A DNA stretch of 64,000 bases, from NCBI RefSeq assembly GCF_947179515.1, contig NC_067491.1, positions 12,024,027-12,088,026 on the forward strand, in the 5' to 3' direction. The stretch is from Apodemus sylvaticus. Its lineage: Eukaryota; Chordata; Mammalia; Rodentia; Muridae. A model generated the notes under the pieces. That model did no database searches, was not told where the DNA came from, and worked only from the letters and a program-made list of their open reading frames with translations. Shown piece after piece: positions 45,480 through 62,389 of this stretch (its first letter is position 1; each line of letters opens with the position of its first letter). The position numbers were made by a program, and so were the translations under genes.

Positions 45480-48460
45480 AGAAAGAAGAGCAAACATGGG
45501 TCGTGTGAGGCACGGACTGATGAGCGACTGTTCTCACCGCCGCCTGAGGGCCTTAGACAGCTCACTCTGTAACAAAGGGGATGGGAAGACCTCACGTGGA
45601 CGAGAGCCACCATTTCTGGTGCTTAAAGCCTTTCGAGTGTCAATGCCTGGAACGCTTTACTGCTCCTTTAAGGGCAGAACGTGGAGCAGGAGGGGACAGA
45701 AAGCTGGAAAACAGGGATCCAAGGCGGGGCAGGTGGCTCCAGGTCAGGACGGGAGACCCCGAGATGAATGTGCACACGTTAGCCGTGTGGAGAACAGAGG
45801 CAGCACTGGAAACACAAACATCTGAGACATCACACACACTCTGGAAAGGAAGGCCAGGAGCAAGCTGGGACTAAAAACAGATGATTCAAGATGGGAGAGA
45901 ACATGTGTCCGGGAGGGCTGGGAACCGCAGCATCTAGAGGAAGAATCAGGAACAGACTGGGGTGGAGAGCCGGGGCAGCAGGCCACCTGGACCAGGGACG
46001 TGTCTGCAGCGCCACCTGCTCGGGAGGCTGAGGCACAAGGACTGACTGGGCCCATGTCTGCAGAGTAACAGGGCAGGAGAAGTGCTGAGAGAGGATGGTT
46101 GTTAGTAAGGCCGCTTCAGACATCAGCCAAGGACAGAGAGGCTGAAGGAGGCCAGGTCGGAAGGGCCCCTTCTGTCAGCAGCCGGGCAGTGCATGCCAGA
46201 CTTCAGCCACCTCAGCCCTAGGGTCGTCTTCCTGGTGCTAGTGACTGATGCAGGGTCGCACACGCGTGCACAGGAGTCAGCAGCCCTGCTCCCAGCTTGG
46301 GGCTCTAAGCGAGCTGCTAGTCAGCTCGGAACGCAAACTCCTCAACTCTGGTTCCTTGGGTCTCAGCAAGCCAACGGGCGGGCGTCCCTGGGGCCAGTCT
46401 GAGAACCAACCGTGCCTGTAAGGGACGTGGAGGCTGGGACGAGCGGTGGGGGATGGGTGCTCGCTTGTACAAGGCCTCAGATGTCAAGAAAGGGGAAGGC
46501 CTTGCGCATACATTTATGTTCTGCGCCGACATGATCTGCCCCAGGATAAATGAATGAGTGGAACTCCAACCTAACTTCACCCCTGGAGCCATCACTGGAT
46601 CTGGTCCTGAGGCTGTCGTCTGAGAGCTGCTGGTCTGGCCCACGGGACACGGCTAATGCAATCCAGGACCTGATGACCTTTCACTGCATTTCAGTTCACT
46701 TACAGCACGTATGACCGTCCAGCTGACCTAGGATGTAAGATGCACACAGCAACCTCAAGCAGAGCACAGTGAGGCGACAAAGCCTCGGGCTGCACTTTCA
46801 CAAGAGTGCAAAGATTCCTAGTACACATCCCGGTGACTTTTACCCTAGAACTGACTCACGTGAGGTTAGAAGACACCCATTTCCCTAACTCATCTACAGG
46901 GCTCTGATGCATTGCCAGCCCCTAACCCAGCACCTTACAGCTAACCGGGAAGCTGAGGGTAAGGTGCTTAGGGTCCCTGAGAGAATAAGGGGTGGGGTGG
47001 GGGGTAAGACCATCACACAAAGCCTCAGGCAGAGCAGCGCAAGGAGTGGCCTGAGGGTCAGAGGAGAAACCTGACTTTCGACAGAGAAAATCAGATTCTT
47101 GACCGCCGAAAGCTGCAGGGAGATGACCCTAGATACACAGAGGGTGTGACACAATTGATAGAAGTGTAAAACCCAGACAAGTCGGGGTCTCCAACATTAG
47201 ATGTGGAAGAGTTTTATAAGTAAGAAATGGGGGGGGCTGGGGTTGGAGGGGTGTCTGTGGGAAAAGCACTTATCATCCAGGCCTGACAATTTTCATTCAG
47301 ATTCCCAGGGCTTGTACAGTAGCACAGGCATCTACAGTCCTAGTGTTCCCTACAGGAAGACGGGAGCTGGCGACAGGCAGCCTCCAAAGCTCCTGGGCCA
47401 GGTTCCACAGGGGCACGAGGCTATCTCAAACAGGGAGGAAGGCACCTGAGGGCTGTCCCCTGACGTGAGCATACACGTCCACACCTATGTGTATGTCTAA
47501 GTTCGCTCGTGTATACACAAAGAATGCCGGCCATGAAAAGGAATGGCCAGGGCTCTGAACAGAAGTGTGCCACCGTGACTACAGAACTGCCAACGACCAC
47601 TAGGGAGGCCCCTGCACACCCGCCGTGATAAAATAAAAGTAATCAAGTGCTGAAGGAAATGCAGACTGTGGTAAACATTCTCTGAAAACTTAGCGAAAGC
47701 TGCCACGTGACCCAGAACGCTGGGCACACAGAACTGCAAACACATCCAGCGGCTCATGGAAATGTTCACAAAGGGTTAACCAAAACAACCCCGAAGCAGT
47801 GAGAACCTACACATGGATGTGATGGACAGACAGACAGACAGACGGAGTCCCACGTCTCCCCGGCAGTAGAAAATGAAGCAGATACAGACGACCACGCGGG
47901 GCTTCCAGAGCGCAGCGGCACGGGCTGCAGGGCTCCATCTGTACGTCCGGGGTAGACAACACCACAGAGGTAAAGGGGGTTACGGGCTGCCTGAGGGCTG
48001 CCCCACGACCTGGGACGGTGGGATGCTCTGGAAGGAGACCGAGGCCAGAGCACTCGGAAACACTAGAGATGACTGAAGTGTCCACTCCTGAGCACCTCGT
48101 GGCACAGGAACGAAGCTGATAAAAGAGTCGCTCACCTTACTAACAAGGAAATGCAAAATGGAGGCCAGAGACTGTCTTGACTCACTGGGCAGGCCTGTGC
48201 TAAACTGACAGTTTATACGGAACAAAGGGAATTCTCATCGTGGTGGGCATGCAGGCCACTGGGGACATGCCTGTAAAGGTGGCAGAGAACACAGAGGCTG
48301 AAGGGGACACTTGGTGCAGTCAGACTTTCCCTTCAGGGAACTGCTCCCCACCACAAGGCCAGAGACCAATCCTGCTCTTTGCCTATCAGATTCAGTAGCT
48401 TGTCTCTGTCCACCTGGGATTAACCTTGTCGGTTGGTGCTGGGTGGGCCGTGGCTTTATA
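45480..48460. other. Gns intron 10 (between exons 10 and 11)
   Basis: Mostly unique. A B4-like SINE at about 47230-47495 (gcacttatcatccaggcctg, ggttccacaggggcacgagg) is the only element I can suggest. Confidence 0.5.
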
Positions 48461-48465
48461 CTCAC

Positions 48466-48567
48466 CAGGATGGGCAGCAGGGACACCCCGTCCATCTGTG
48501 TCTTGTTCAGGTCATAGCCAGCGAGGTCCAGGATGGTGGGGCCCAAGTCGATGTTGGAGACCAGCAT
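48466..48567 (-). CDS. Gns: Gns exon 10
   Basis: The acceptor is cacacag and the donor is gtgagt. Thirty-four codons, phase 0 at both ends, start [20 protein letters not shown] and end [18 protein letters not shown] is the conserved helix closing the sulfatase catalytic domain. One sequon, NKT, is present. The Met at the exon start is internal, not a start codon. Confidence 0.97.
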
Positions 48568-48875
48568 CTGTGTGAGTAAAACAAACCGTCTGGTCTCACA
48601 CTCCTTCCCCACCCAATACACTCTAAGCAACCCACCGGCAGCTAGACGCCGTCACCTCCGGATACCCGCGCTCTCAGCTAGGGCTAGACACTCAGCCACA
48701 GGACACGGGCTCGTCGGGACACACTAACGCTGTGGGAAGGCATGTATTTCTCTTACCCAGACCACTGAGAAGCTTCTGTGACTTTCTCATTGTATACACA
48801 GGAGTGCCATCAACTGTTCTCCTACTTGACATTCACATCTGCCTGTTAAATTTGGCCTCACATGCATTCATTAAG

Positions 48876-49025
48876 GGTTTTTTTTTTTTTTTCCTGAGAC
48901 AGGGTTTCTCTGTGTAGCCTTGGCTGTCCTAGTGTAGACCAGGCTGGCCTCGAACTCAGAAATCCACCTGCCTCTGCCTCCCAGAGTACTGGGATTAAAG
49001 GTGTGTGCCACCACTGCCCAGCTTC
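48876..49025 (-). mobile_element. B1 SINE
   Basis: gagacagggtttctctgtgt to gtgtgccaccactgcccagc, with a short internal deletion after ctgtccta. Confidence 0.92.
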
Positions 49026-49264
49026 CCTAATGGTTTTTAAAGGCTTGTTTTTTTTAATATCAAAGCCAGGTTTACTGGGAGGCCGCTCTTGGGCAGGTGA
49101 GTTCAGTGGCTCCAAGTATGGAGGACAGGCAAGTTGCCATGGGGAAAGGGGAGGCTGGGGGGAGGGAGGAAGGGAGGGAGGGAGAGAGAAAGAGAGAGGG
49201 TGTGACTGCAGAGAGGAGAGGAGAGACAATTTATGCATTTTTAAGTGTAAAGTGTCTGCATATA

Positions 49265-49690
49265 TGTAAACGCATCACAGGTGTGCAGTGGCCACAGAAT
49301 CAGAAGAACATAGCGGGGTCCCCTGGAACTGGAGTTACGGATGGCTGTGAGCCCCCGGATGGGTGCTGGGAACTCAACCCTGTGGTCCTCTGTGTTCTCA
49401 GCTGCTAAGCCACTGCTCTTCCCACTAACATATTCTCTCTCTCCCCCCTCCCTAGACAGGGTTTCTCTATATAGCCCTGGCTGTTCTGGAACTCACTATG
49501 TAGCCAGGATGTCCCCTACCTACAAATAAACCAAGGAAGATGAACTCATGTTATAGTCTTCAAAGTGACAATACTATTACTCTGTCCCCAATTTATTGTA
49601 AACAGGGTATGCTATGTAGCCCAGGCTAGTCTCAAACTGTTGATCCCCCTGCTTCAGCCTTTTCAATGCTAGCATTACAGGCTGTTCTGC
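49265..49690 (-). mobile_element. B3/B2-type SINE followed by two B1 fragments
   Basis: ctggaactggagttacggat to cagctgctaagccactgctc (49315-49420); then tagacagggtttctctatat (49454-49505) and gctatgtagcccaggctagt (49610-49690). Confidence 0.7.
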
Positions 49691-49794
49691 CTGCCTGGTC
49701 TTGCAATAGGCTGTGAAAGCTGCAGGAAACTTACTCTGATTGGTCAACAAACATCCTTAAAGAGCACAAAGCCCTGCTCTAATGGAAACGGTCT

Positions 49795-49950
49795 CGGCCG
49801 GGTGATGGCCCAGGGGGCAAAGGTCACTAAGTCTGATGACCTAAATTCAATCCTGGGTCCCACATGGTGGAGGGAGAGAATCGACCCCTTCCCGACAAGT
49901 TGTCCCCTGACACGTGTGTGCACACACATACACACTAGAACAACAATAAC
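49795..49950 (+). mobile_element. B4/B3-type SINE
   Basis: ggccgggtgatggcccaggg, ctaaattcaatcctgggtcc, cacatggtggagggagagaa, ending in a CA-rich tail. Confidence 0.7.
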
Positions 49951-50149
49951 AACAAACCCCTATATCTATATATCTATATTAAAACACATTCTGGAAACCA
50001 GAAACCAAAGTCTTACATTTTCCCCTTGACTTATTCTGGGTTAGAAGATGGTTTTCCTTCTGTGTTTAACACTTCTAAGGACCCAAACTGAGTGGGTCCG
50101 TTTCAATACAGTTGGGCTATGTCTGCTTTTATGAAAAAAACCTTTAAAT

Positions 50150-50350
50150 TGTGTGTGTGTGTGCGCGCGCGCGCACAAGTGTGTACATGCATGTGCATGC
50201 TTGTGCACGTAAGCCAGAGGACCTCAGGTGTCCTTCTGACACAGCCTCTCATGGGCCTGGCTTACTGATTGCCAAGGGCGGCTGGCCAGCCTCAGAGAGC
50301 CTCTGGCTCCTGGCTCCCTGAGTTGGAATCACGGCTTTTTCAAGTGGATT
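50150..50350 (-). mobile_element. GT/CG run with B4-type SINE remnant
   Basis: (GT)n(GC)n at 50151-50178, alternating purine-pyrimidine, is followed by SINE-like gcttactgattgccaagg and gaacaaactcgggtcctcac. Confidence 0.55.
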
Positions 50351-50449
50351 CTGAGGAACAAACTCGGGTCCTCACGCTCATGTGGCAGCGCAGCCCACAG
50401 GGTGAGCTCCAGGCCAGAGAGCCCTTGTCTCAAAAACCAAGCTGAGAAG

Positions 50450-50695
50450 CCGGCATGCTGGCTCGGGCCTTTATCCCAGCACTCGGGAGGCAAAAGCAGG
50501 AGGGTCTCTGAGGGACAGACACCAGCCTGGTCTACATGGTGAGTTCCAGGATAGCCAGGGCAGGACAGCCAGGGGGGCACAGTGAGACCCTGACTCAACA
50601 CCTCCCCAACCCCCCAAAACCAACTAAACAGACAAAAAACCCAACCAAACAGACAAAAACCCAACCAAACAGACAAAAATACCCAAAAGAACTCG
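50450..50695 (+). mobile_element. Diverged B1 SINE with an (AACCAAACAGACAAAA)n tail
   Basis: ggcctttatcccagcactcg, agcctggtctacatggtgag, and a tail that repeats accaaacagacaaaaaccca several times. Confidence 0.85.
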
Positions 50696-51417
50696 GTGAA
50701 CAGCTCTCAAGGAACAGTACCTAAGGCTGTCCTCTGGCCCGTGTGTTACACACAAAGCTTGTCTTTGGAACTATGGAGAAGACAGCCATTCTAGGCAGCC
50801 AAACAAGAGATTGAAAAAAAAAATCAAGTAGCTGTCATTTTTAATTTAGAACCAAACTGGAAGGGCCTGCTGCCAGGCAGGAGCAGAGCGCTGTGTCAGG
50901 GCTCAGGTTTCCTGGTGGCTGGGACAGCCGGGGCCACACAGCCTGGCTCTGAATCTATTAGTGCCCCTCAGCAGCTGTCGTGGGGTACGGTGGGAATTGT
51001 CCATGGAGACAGCTCAGGGAGCAGCAGTCCGTATGTCACTGGAAGCGCACCAGAGCTGTCTCCAGAGACTGACAGACCCACAGACATGGGTCGGCTTCCT
51101 TCTCTTAGGGCCCCCGGTGACCTGAGCAGCCTGGATCACAGCTGGTGAGTCTGGATGGGACTATGGAGAGATCACGTAGGAGAAACCCGAGCCCCGAGAG
51201 CCCAGGAGGTGTGCGGAGGAGCCTGTGTCATTGGTGCTGGGGAGTCAAAGCAGGGCACAGGATAAACCGTACGTGCTAAACCCAGGGTGAAAACAGTGAT
51301 TACTAGTCTCCCCAAAACTCCCTTCGAAGATCAGGGCTGCAGCATGGGAGACGCCGAGTAGGCCTCCTGCCCAACGGCAGAGCCTGGCAGTGCCAGCACA
51401 AATTGAGTCTCTAAGAT

Positions 51418-51578
51418 TTAGCTGGGCAGCCTTAGCGCATGCCTTTAATCCCAGCACTTGGGAGGCAGAGGAGGGTTTCTGCGTTCGAGGCCAGCCTAGT
51501 CTACAGAATGAGTTCCAGGACAGCCAGGGCTACACAGAGAAACCCTGTCTCAAAAAACAAACAAACAAACAAACAGAT
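51418..51578 (+). mobile_element. B1 SINE
   Basis: gcctttaatcccagcacttg to ccctgtctcaaaaaacaaac, with a CAAA-rich tail. A nine-base deletion is visible after gaggcagaggagg. Confidence 0.93.
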
Positions 51579-52104
51579 TTGGCTTAAGAACTACAATGAC
51601 ACAACACGTGTCCTCAGGCTACGTTCTTCCCGTGCACATACATGGTCTTCTCTAAATGGGGCAGGAATTTTGCCTACGAAGCACGTGGCTTCAAACTCTG
51701 CACATACTATAAGGGGACTGAAGACCTTATGTGGTTTCTGATTATGAGCAGAAAATTCAGTGGGCACTGTCTACCCTTGGTCTCACACAGGCTTGGTCAG
51801 CTGTGCAAACATGGTGAGTCCTCTCAGAACACACGGAGCTTCCAGACACCAAGGACCAGCCAAGGAGGGCTGCCTGAGGCATGGCCCACGGCACCCCGGA
51901 AGGCACCCAGGATCCCAAGTGGGGCTACCACAGCGAGTCACATAACACCCCAGAAGGCTCCAAGGGTCCATCTGCCAAAGAGCTATGAGCCCTGGAGAGG
52001 GTCTGGCGCCAGCGAAGGCTGAGCAGCTGTGGGTGGATCTGCCCTCAGCTTCTGCGTCTAGAAAGAGTCAGGGCATCACACAGTTACACTTGGGTGGAGA
52101 TGGA

Positions 52105-52395
52105 GGCGGCTGGAGAGACGGCTCAGTGGCCAGGAGCACTGGCTGCTCTCCCACTGGACCTGAGCTCAGTTCCCAGCACCGCACTGAGTGGCTCACACGC
52201 ACTTCTAACTACTTCTAGGGCAGTGGTTCTAACCTTCCCTACGCTCTGACCCTTTAATACGGTTTGTCAGGTTGGCCTGACCCTTAACCATAGAGGTATT
52301 TCATTGCTACTTCATAACTGTAATTTTGCGGATGTTACAAATCGTAATGCAAATCTCTGACACATAAGATCTCTGCTCTGTTGGGGACTGACTCT
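52105..52395 (+). mobile_element. B3-type SINE fragment joined to a URR1-like MITE
   Basis: ggctggagagacggctcagt to caccgcactgagtggctcac, then from 52221 gcagtggttctaaccttccc, ttgctacttcataactgtaa and atcgtaatgcaaatctctga. Confidence 0.78.
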
Positions 52396-54162
52396 AACAT
52401 ACACCTGTCTGCGACACCCGTGAGCCCAGGACGTGTGGCCGGACACGGCTCTCCTCAGTCCCGACTACTTACTACAAAGTCCGTTTTCCCATTGTAGGGG
52501 GAGGCCGTTCACACTTAGAGCGTCCCCCTTTTCAGGGTACTGCAGGGTAACAAGTGAACTCAACAGGATGTGGAGCCAGCTGAGAGCGGGGGAAGGATGG
52601 ATCACGCGTGCGTGGAGAGGGTGTGCAGAAACGCCCTAGGGTTACAGACAAGCAGGCTGGGGCGAGCATTTCAGTCAGAAGCGGCGGGTCACACGGAGGC
52701 TGTGAGGAGAGAGGTGCTCAGAGGAGAGAGTGGCCAGCGCAGATACCGCCTCCTGCCCCTCATTCGCTCGCTCGCTCGTTCGCTGGCTCTAACTCTTTCC
52801 TTCTCAGTGCTCTGCTGACTGCTGGACCCCAGCCCTGGTGACTCCATCCTCAACGTCACTGTCTGTGCTCCAAAGCCCAAGCTCTCCTGCTTCTCTGACA
52901 CAGGGACCATGAATTAACCTTCCCGGCTACTCCGTGTCACGCCCTGGACTCCAGGTGTGCAATGCCAACATAAGGCACCGACCGGGTGGGCACCCGCTGG
53001 CAGGGAGGTGGGCTCAGCTACAGTGTCTGAATTCCAAAGCAGGGCTCGGCTGCTTTTTAGCTGTGGGCGTTTAGACAGACCAATTCCCTTGATCCGCAGA
53101 CTCTTCCTGGATAGCGTGGGGACCAAGGGACACGATCTCCTGGGTTCTGGAGGGAGGGTGAGTTATTCACGACACTCGGCCATCCCTGTCTCTATGGACA
53201 AGCTCTGATGAACCATCTCAACTTAGAGAGAAGAGGGGAGGCCTCCGACTTCCCCATTTACTGTGCCTGAGCACGCTGCTGAGGAGGAAGAACGGGCTGT
53301 TCTTCCCACAGCTGGTGGACACAGTCTCCTTTCAGTTTCTTTCTGTCAGAACATGCAGTCCCAGGCTCTGCGCCTCTCTGAAGTGCTCCGCCTGCTAATA
53401 AGGACGTTGCACTCAGATCAAAAGTCAACCTCAGTAAGGTACAACTTAAGATCCGCTGACCTCCCAGCCGGCCTGGTTTAAGGAGGCTTGGCCTGTTCAG
53501 GAAGTGCTAAGACTTGTAGTCAACGGGTAGGAAGGCCATTCTACCTTTGTGGGGACAGTGTAACAGTGGAGCACCAGGAGTCCTGTGACAGGAAGTAGGA
53601 GAGAGCGGGAAGTCAGGAGCATCAGCGCCCTCCACCAAACACACAGCCCAGAGCACCCACTACCTGCAGGGCTGGGCCGTTCCACGGCTTTCTCTGGTCG
53701 CAGAGCTTAGGTGATGAGGTAGAATCAGGAAGGGAGAAGACACAGCTGACCTGCCTACTGATGTGCCCTGAGCACTAGGGAAAGCATGTAGGATCAGGTG
53801 GCCAGCTCCTCTACGAACAAGGCGCTTCCACCAGACAGGCTGGGGAAGACTCTGAACCAACAGGGGCGAGCCAGAGGGGACAGAGCAGGAAAGCTCTGTA
53901 AAGAAGGGAATTCCGAGATGGTATGCTCCTGACGTGTGACTTGGGAACCTGGGACTCTGGACTCAGGAAATGGTAAGATTCACAAGCTATTCCCCTGAGG
54001 TTTATTCGAACAAGCAAGAGCAGGAGGAAGACAGGAGACTCTCTGGTAGAGCGGTCGGCCCCTGGAGAGGGCCCCAGAGAGCTCTCTCATGAATCAACAC
54101 CCACTGTGAAGCACTGTGCACGAAGGATGACGGCTGATATCAGAAAGAAAACATCTGCTTAA

Positions 54163-54768
54163 CCTTGGGCCTCTGCACGTATCCCTGTGCATGTATACAC
54201 ATGTGCATATATACATACGTGCATGCGACCTTGGGCCTCTGCACGTATCCCTGTGCCTGTATACACATGTGCATATATATACACATGTGCATGCGACCTT
54301 GGGCCTCTGCACGTATCCCTGTGCATGTATACACATGTGCATATATACATATGTGCATGCGACCTTGGGCCTCTACACGTATTCCTGTGCATGTATACAC
54401 ATGTGCATATATACATATGTGCATACGTCCTTGGGCCTCTGCACGCATTCCTGTGCATGTATACACATGTGCATGCGACCTTGGGCCTCTGCATGTATCC
54501 CTGTGCATGTATACACATGTGCATATATACATATGTGCATGCGACCTTGGGCCTCTACACGTATTCCTGTGCATGTATACACATGTGCATATATACATAT
54601 ATGCATGCGGCCTTGGGCCTCTGCACGTATTCCTGTGCATGTATACACATGTGCATGTGACCTTGGGCCTCTGCATGTATCCCTGTGCATGTATATACAT
54701 GTGCATGTGACTTTGAGCCTCTGCATGTATCCATGAACATGTGCATGTATACACACATGCATGTGACC
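54163..54768 (+). repeat. 66/50-bp minisatellite, eleven copies, alternating purine-pyrimidine
   Basis: Units start at 54163, 54229, 54297, 54363, 54429, 54479, 54545, 54611, 54661 and 54711, with a last partial copy. Steps are mostly 66 or 50, with one of 68. The short unit lacks a 16-base piece like atatatacatatgtgc. The head ccttgggcctctgcacgtat is constant; the rest (gtgcatgtatacacatgtgc, atatatacatatgtgcatgc) alternates purine and pyrimidine. Confidence 0.97.
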
Positions 54769-54911
54769 ACTTACATTCATACCCAGAACATACACACATG
54801 CACACATGGAAACTGATCAGAAAACCCAGACACTTTCAGACATTGATTCTGATGAGAGTCCCTGGTGCTGGAAGGAAGTCTTGAAATGAACGACAAGGCA
54901 GTGGAAATTCA

Positions 54912-55358
<447 letters not shown>

Positions 55359-55424
55359 AGCTGTTGAAACACTAAGATGTTGTCTTAACTCCTCTCTCTC
55401 TGTGTGTGTGTTAACATGTGGCGC

Positions 55425-55568
55425 ATGTGTGCATGCCCTCGGAGGTTTAGGAGGTGTTGGGTCTCCCAGAGCTGGAGTTACGGGCAGCCATGAGGCACCT
55501 GACATGGGAACCGACCTCCAGGCCCTCTGGAAGCAATCTCCTTAACCAGGAGCCATCTCTAGCCCCTT
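55425..55568 (-). mobile_element. B2/B3-type SINE, diverged
   Basis: gctggagttacgggcagcca to ccttaaccaggagccatctc. Confidence 0.7.
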
Positions 55569-55569
55569 A

Positions 55570-58446
<2,877 letters not shown>

Positions 58447-58529
58447 CTTCTCCTGAAGGCGTCATCTAAGAACCGTATTGACGAGTTCGTCATGGGAGTC
58501 TTGGCTTGCCTAATTAGCCAGTGCTTGTT
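58447..58529 (-). CDS. Gns: Gns exon 7
   Basis: The acceptor is cttag and the donor is gtaagc. Twenty-seven codons plus two bases encode NKHWLIRQAKTPMTNSSIRF then LDDAFRR, and the split Arg codon is completed by the next exon. One sequon, NSS, is present. Confidence 0.96.
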
Positions 58530-58904
58530 CTAAGATGCAGAAGAAACAACCGTTAACACCCGGGTGGCTGTTGAAGCCGTGCTAGACTCTGTCAGGTCGT
58601 CTCTTCCTCCTGTACTCCGCCAGCAGCCCAGGGGCCTCAGAAGAACTCCACAGCTCCACCAGCCCCGCGCTGAGAAGCACCAGGACACTCTTGTTAGCAG
58701 CAGCGACCAGAGACTCTGGTGAGTGCCCCCAAGCTGAAGTGAGATTCAGGTGGTAACTGATCCTATGTCACCTCTGGCTACAAACAGTGCTAACTTACCT
58801 CTCTCCACATTCTGCCTGTAAGTCCCTGTTTTCTACTGATCTGTCAACTCAAGGGCCTGATATCCCTGGGGAAAATCCTGCACTTGGATTTAAACCTTCA
58901 AGTT

Positions 58905-59275
58905 CTGCAGATACTGGGACAGCAGAGCCCATCAGCTTGGCTCCCAGCACCCATGCGGGACAGCTCATAACCACCTGTAACTCCAGTTCTTGGGCAACTG
59001 TGCCCTCTCCTGGCCTCCTCGGGTACTGCACCCATATAAACAAACACCAAAGGCAGACACAAACATGACTGCTTAAAATAAACCAAAAACTCTTCAAGTT
59101 CTGGAAAGTGTTTGTTTGTTTGTTTGTTTTTGTTATTTGAGACAGGGGTTTTCTGTATAGCTCTGGCTGTCCTGGAACTCACTCTGTAGACCAGGTTGGC
59201 CTTGAACTCAGAAATCTGCCTGCCTCTGCCTCCCAAGTTCTGGGTAAAGGCGTGCGCCACCACTTCCCAGGAAGG
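58905..59275. mobile_element. Forward B3-type SINE and reverse B1
   Basis: cccagcacccatgcgggaca to ccaaaggcagacacaaacat is B3-like. A reverse B1 (gagacaggggttttctgtat to ggcgtgcgccaccacttccc) follows a GTTT run. Confidence 0.82.
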
Positions 59276-60569
59276 TCTTATTTACACAAAAGTCACACTT
59301 TAGTAACAAAAGGACCCTCAGAAGCCATCAGCTCTTCATGCATTCGCAATAAAACATTTTTCCAACTGTTCTCCAATCTCCTCCAACTTGGCTAATAGGC
59401 TTTAGAAATTCGATCTTAAGTCTTCTGTTGGAGGACCACATCAGCTCGCCAAAGGTTTCAATATTACTGTGCTCAGTAATATTGAAATATTAAAATGCTT
59501 GTAATAACTCCTTTTGGAACACAAAACAGACCAGTCCACTAGTTTAAAAAATCAGCTTCCCAACCTAATTTAACAAGCACATGCCTGAGTCGGAGCACAG
59601 AGGACACCAGATTGTTTCTCGGTATTTTAATCGTAACCAAGGGCTTGAGACCTGCCACCTGGGGGGGGGGGGCGAGGCAACAGGAGGGCAAGCATCGGGC
59701 TCACGTCACAGACAGAAACTCAGGCTTCTGGGTCTGACTCTAGACTTGTTCCACATCGTTATGAGCCCCATGACTTAGGGTAAGACTCAGGCAGTGGCGA
59801 CCTGCTTACACCCTCAGCCAAGGGAAGCATAGCTTACTGACTGGAATACTTTGAGGAGACAGGCTTGACGGTACAGACCTCTGAACCTAGCAATTAGGAG
59901 GCAAAGGCATGAAGGTCACTGTGAGTCTGAGGGCAGCCTGGTCTACACAGAGACAGTCTCATGAAACAAACTGAGCAGCACAGTTTGAGAGACAGTGACC
60001 AGGGGAGAAAGGTGTGGGAGTGCTTCTGTTGCTGAAAACGTGACTTCTGTTTGAGGGAGAAAGAACCTTCACATGGGGACTTGAGGCTTCAAGAAAATGT
60101 TGACAGGATTTCTCCTGGGAATCTGGGGCACCCAGTACCTTGGGTAGGAAATGGGGGGAAGGGAATGGCTTACTAGGTACGTTTAAGGACAAGCGGTGGA
60201 AACCGAAGCGGCCCCTGCTTGGGCTGTGGCATTTAATCATGCACCCGCCGCGGCCCACTGCATACGCCTTTCTCCACCCACGGCTGGAGATGTCCCTGGA
60301 GACTTGGCTTAGTGGGACAGGACACACGCTTACAGTCCACCAGGAGGGTAGTGCCTGCTCCGCACTGCTCCTAGGGATCTCTTCTAGCTGCTCACAGGTT
60401 GTGTGGTAGGGACTTTGTATCTCTAAGAACATTTCTATAATCTGTTGTACTGGAGACAGGTACAACAGTCCCTCCAGAAGAGCTCAAACGAACCCCCTTC
60501 CAAGGCTGCCGGCTTCCGGACCGGCCGGCTCCAGCGAGAACAGCTTACTTCAAGGATCGGAGGACCTAC
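59276..60569. other. Gns intron 6, downstream part
   Basis: One decayed forward B1 (59862-59965), a G run at 59661-59671, and a short inverted pair ttcaatattactgtgctcag/taatattgaa at about 59458-59487 that could form a hairpin. No exon is seen. Confidence 0.55.
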
Positions 60570-60737
60570 CGTCCCGTGGATGTTGAAGTTCTTGCTCCTT
60601 GGTGCGGTGATGTTCTGGAAGGCCTTCTGGTACTGAGGCGCGGCTGTCCACGGTGAGTGGGGCGCTGGGGTGGAGATCATCATGAAGAATGGCTCAGAGT
60701 TGGACTTGTAGTCCAGGAAGTCCAGGGAGAGGTTGGC
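60570..60737 (-). CDS. Gns: Gns exon 6: sulfatase core with APHSPW motif
   Basis: The acceptor is gtgtgtcag and the donor is gtaggt. Fifty-six codons, phase 0 at both ends, begin [20 protein letters not shown]. They contain STPAPHSPW, whose His corresponds to an active-site histidine of type I sulfatases, and end FNIHGT. The exon has two sequons, NLS and NIT (in QNITAPR). From memory, human GNS has no sequon at the second position. No gap or stop is seen. Confidence 0.97.
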
Positions 60738-61962
<1,225 letters not shown>

Positions 61963-62323
61963 CTATATGAAACAGGAAGTAGAATTTGTGAGAAAGCCAC
62001 TATACAAAGCCAAAGTGTGACCTCCTGCTGGGTGACAGTGCACTGTTTAAAGGTGATAAGACAGAAGGGGGCACCTGACTCGCTAACACTGAGCAGGGTT
62101 TTGTTAATCCCCGCTGTCTTAAAAGCCAGACGGGGGTCAGGAAGAGCAGGGAATCACATAGCTCAGGCCACTAATGTCAGGAAAACACCGGGGGTGAGGT
62201 GACTCACCAACCAACAGACCTTCATTACAGAGACAGATCATGTGCTGGTGTGGGGCTGAGGCAGAGGACACACGGTCTGTGTCTCTGGGCTGTGTCTAGT
62301 CATTCACGTCAATAACCACTTAC

Positions 62324-62389
62324 CAAGGCGTACCAGTAGCTCCAGCCCAGAGGGATGTGCTCCAGTCCACCTGCGTCTGGGGCACCATA
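62324..62389 (-). CDS. Gns: Gns exon 4
   Basis: The acceptor is tccttctag and the donor is gtaagt. The 22 codons run YGAPDAGGLEHIPLGWSYWY then AL, both ends phase 0. The aromatic GWSYWYAL motif is characteristic of GNS and related glucosamine sulfatases and lies in the N-terminal catalytic domain. It is one of the shortest exons of the gene. Confidence 0.96.

Noticed and set aside
48533..48567. Met at the beginning of Gns exon 10 as a translation start
   Set aside because: It is preceded by a clear splice acceptor and joins in frame to exon 9.
54140..54810. Long open frames (up to 221 codons) on both strands with HMCIHAQ/YTCTG-like repeats
   Set aside because: The main unit of the minisatellite is 66 bases, a multiple of 3, so any frame lacking a stop in one unit stays open. 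This is an artefact of periodicity.
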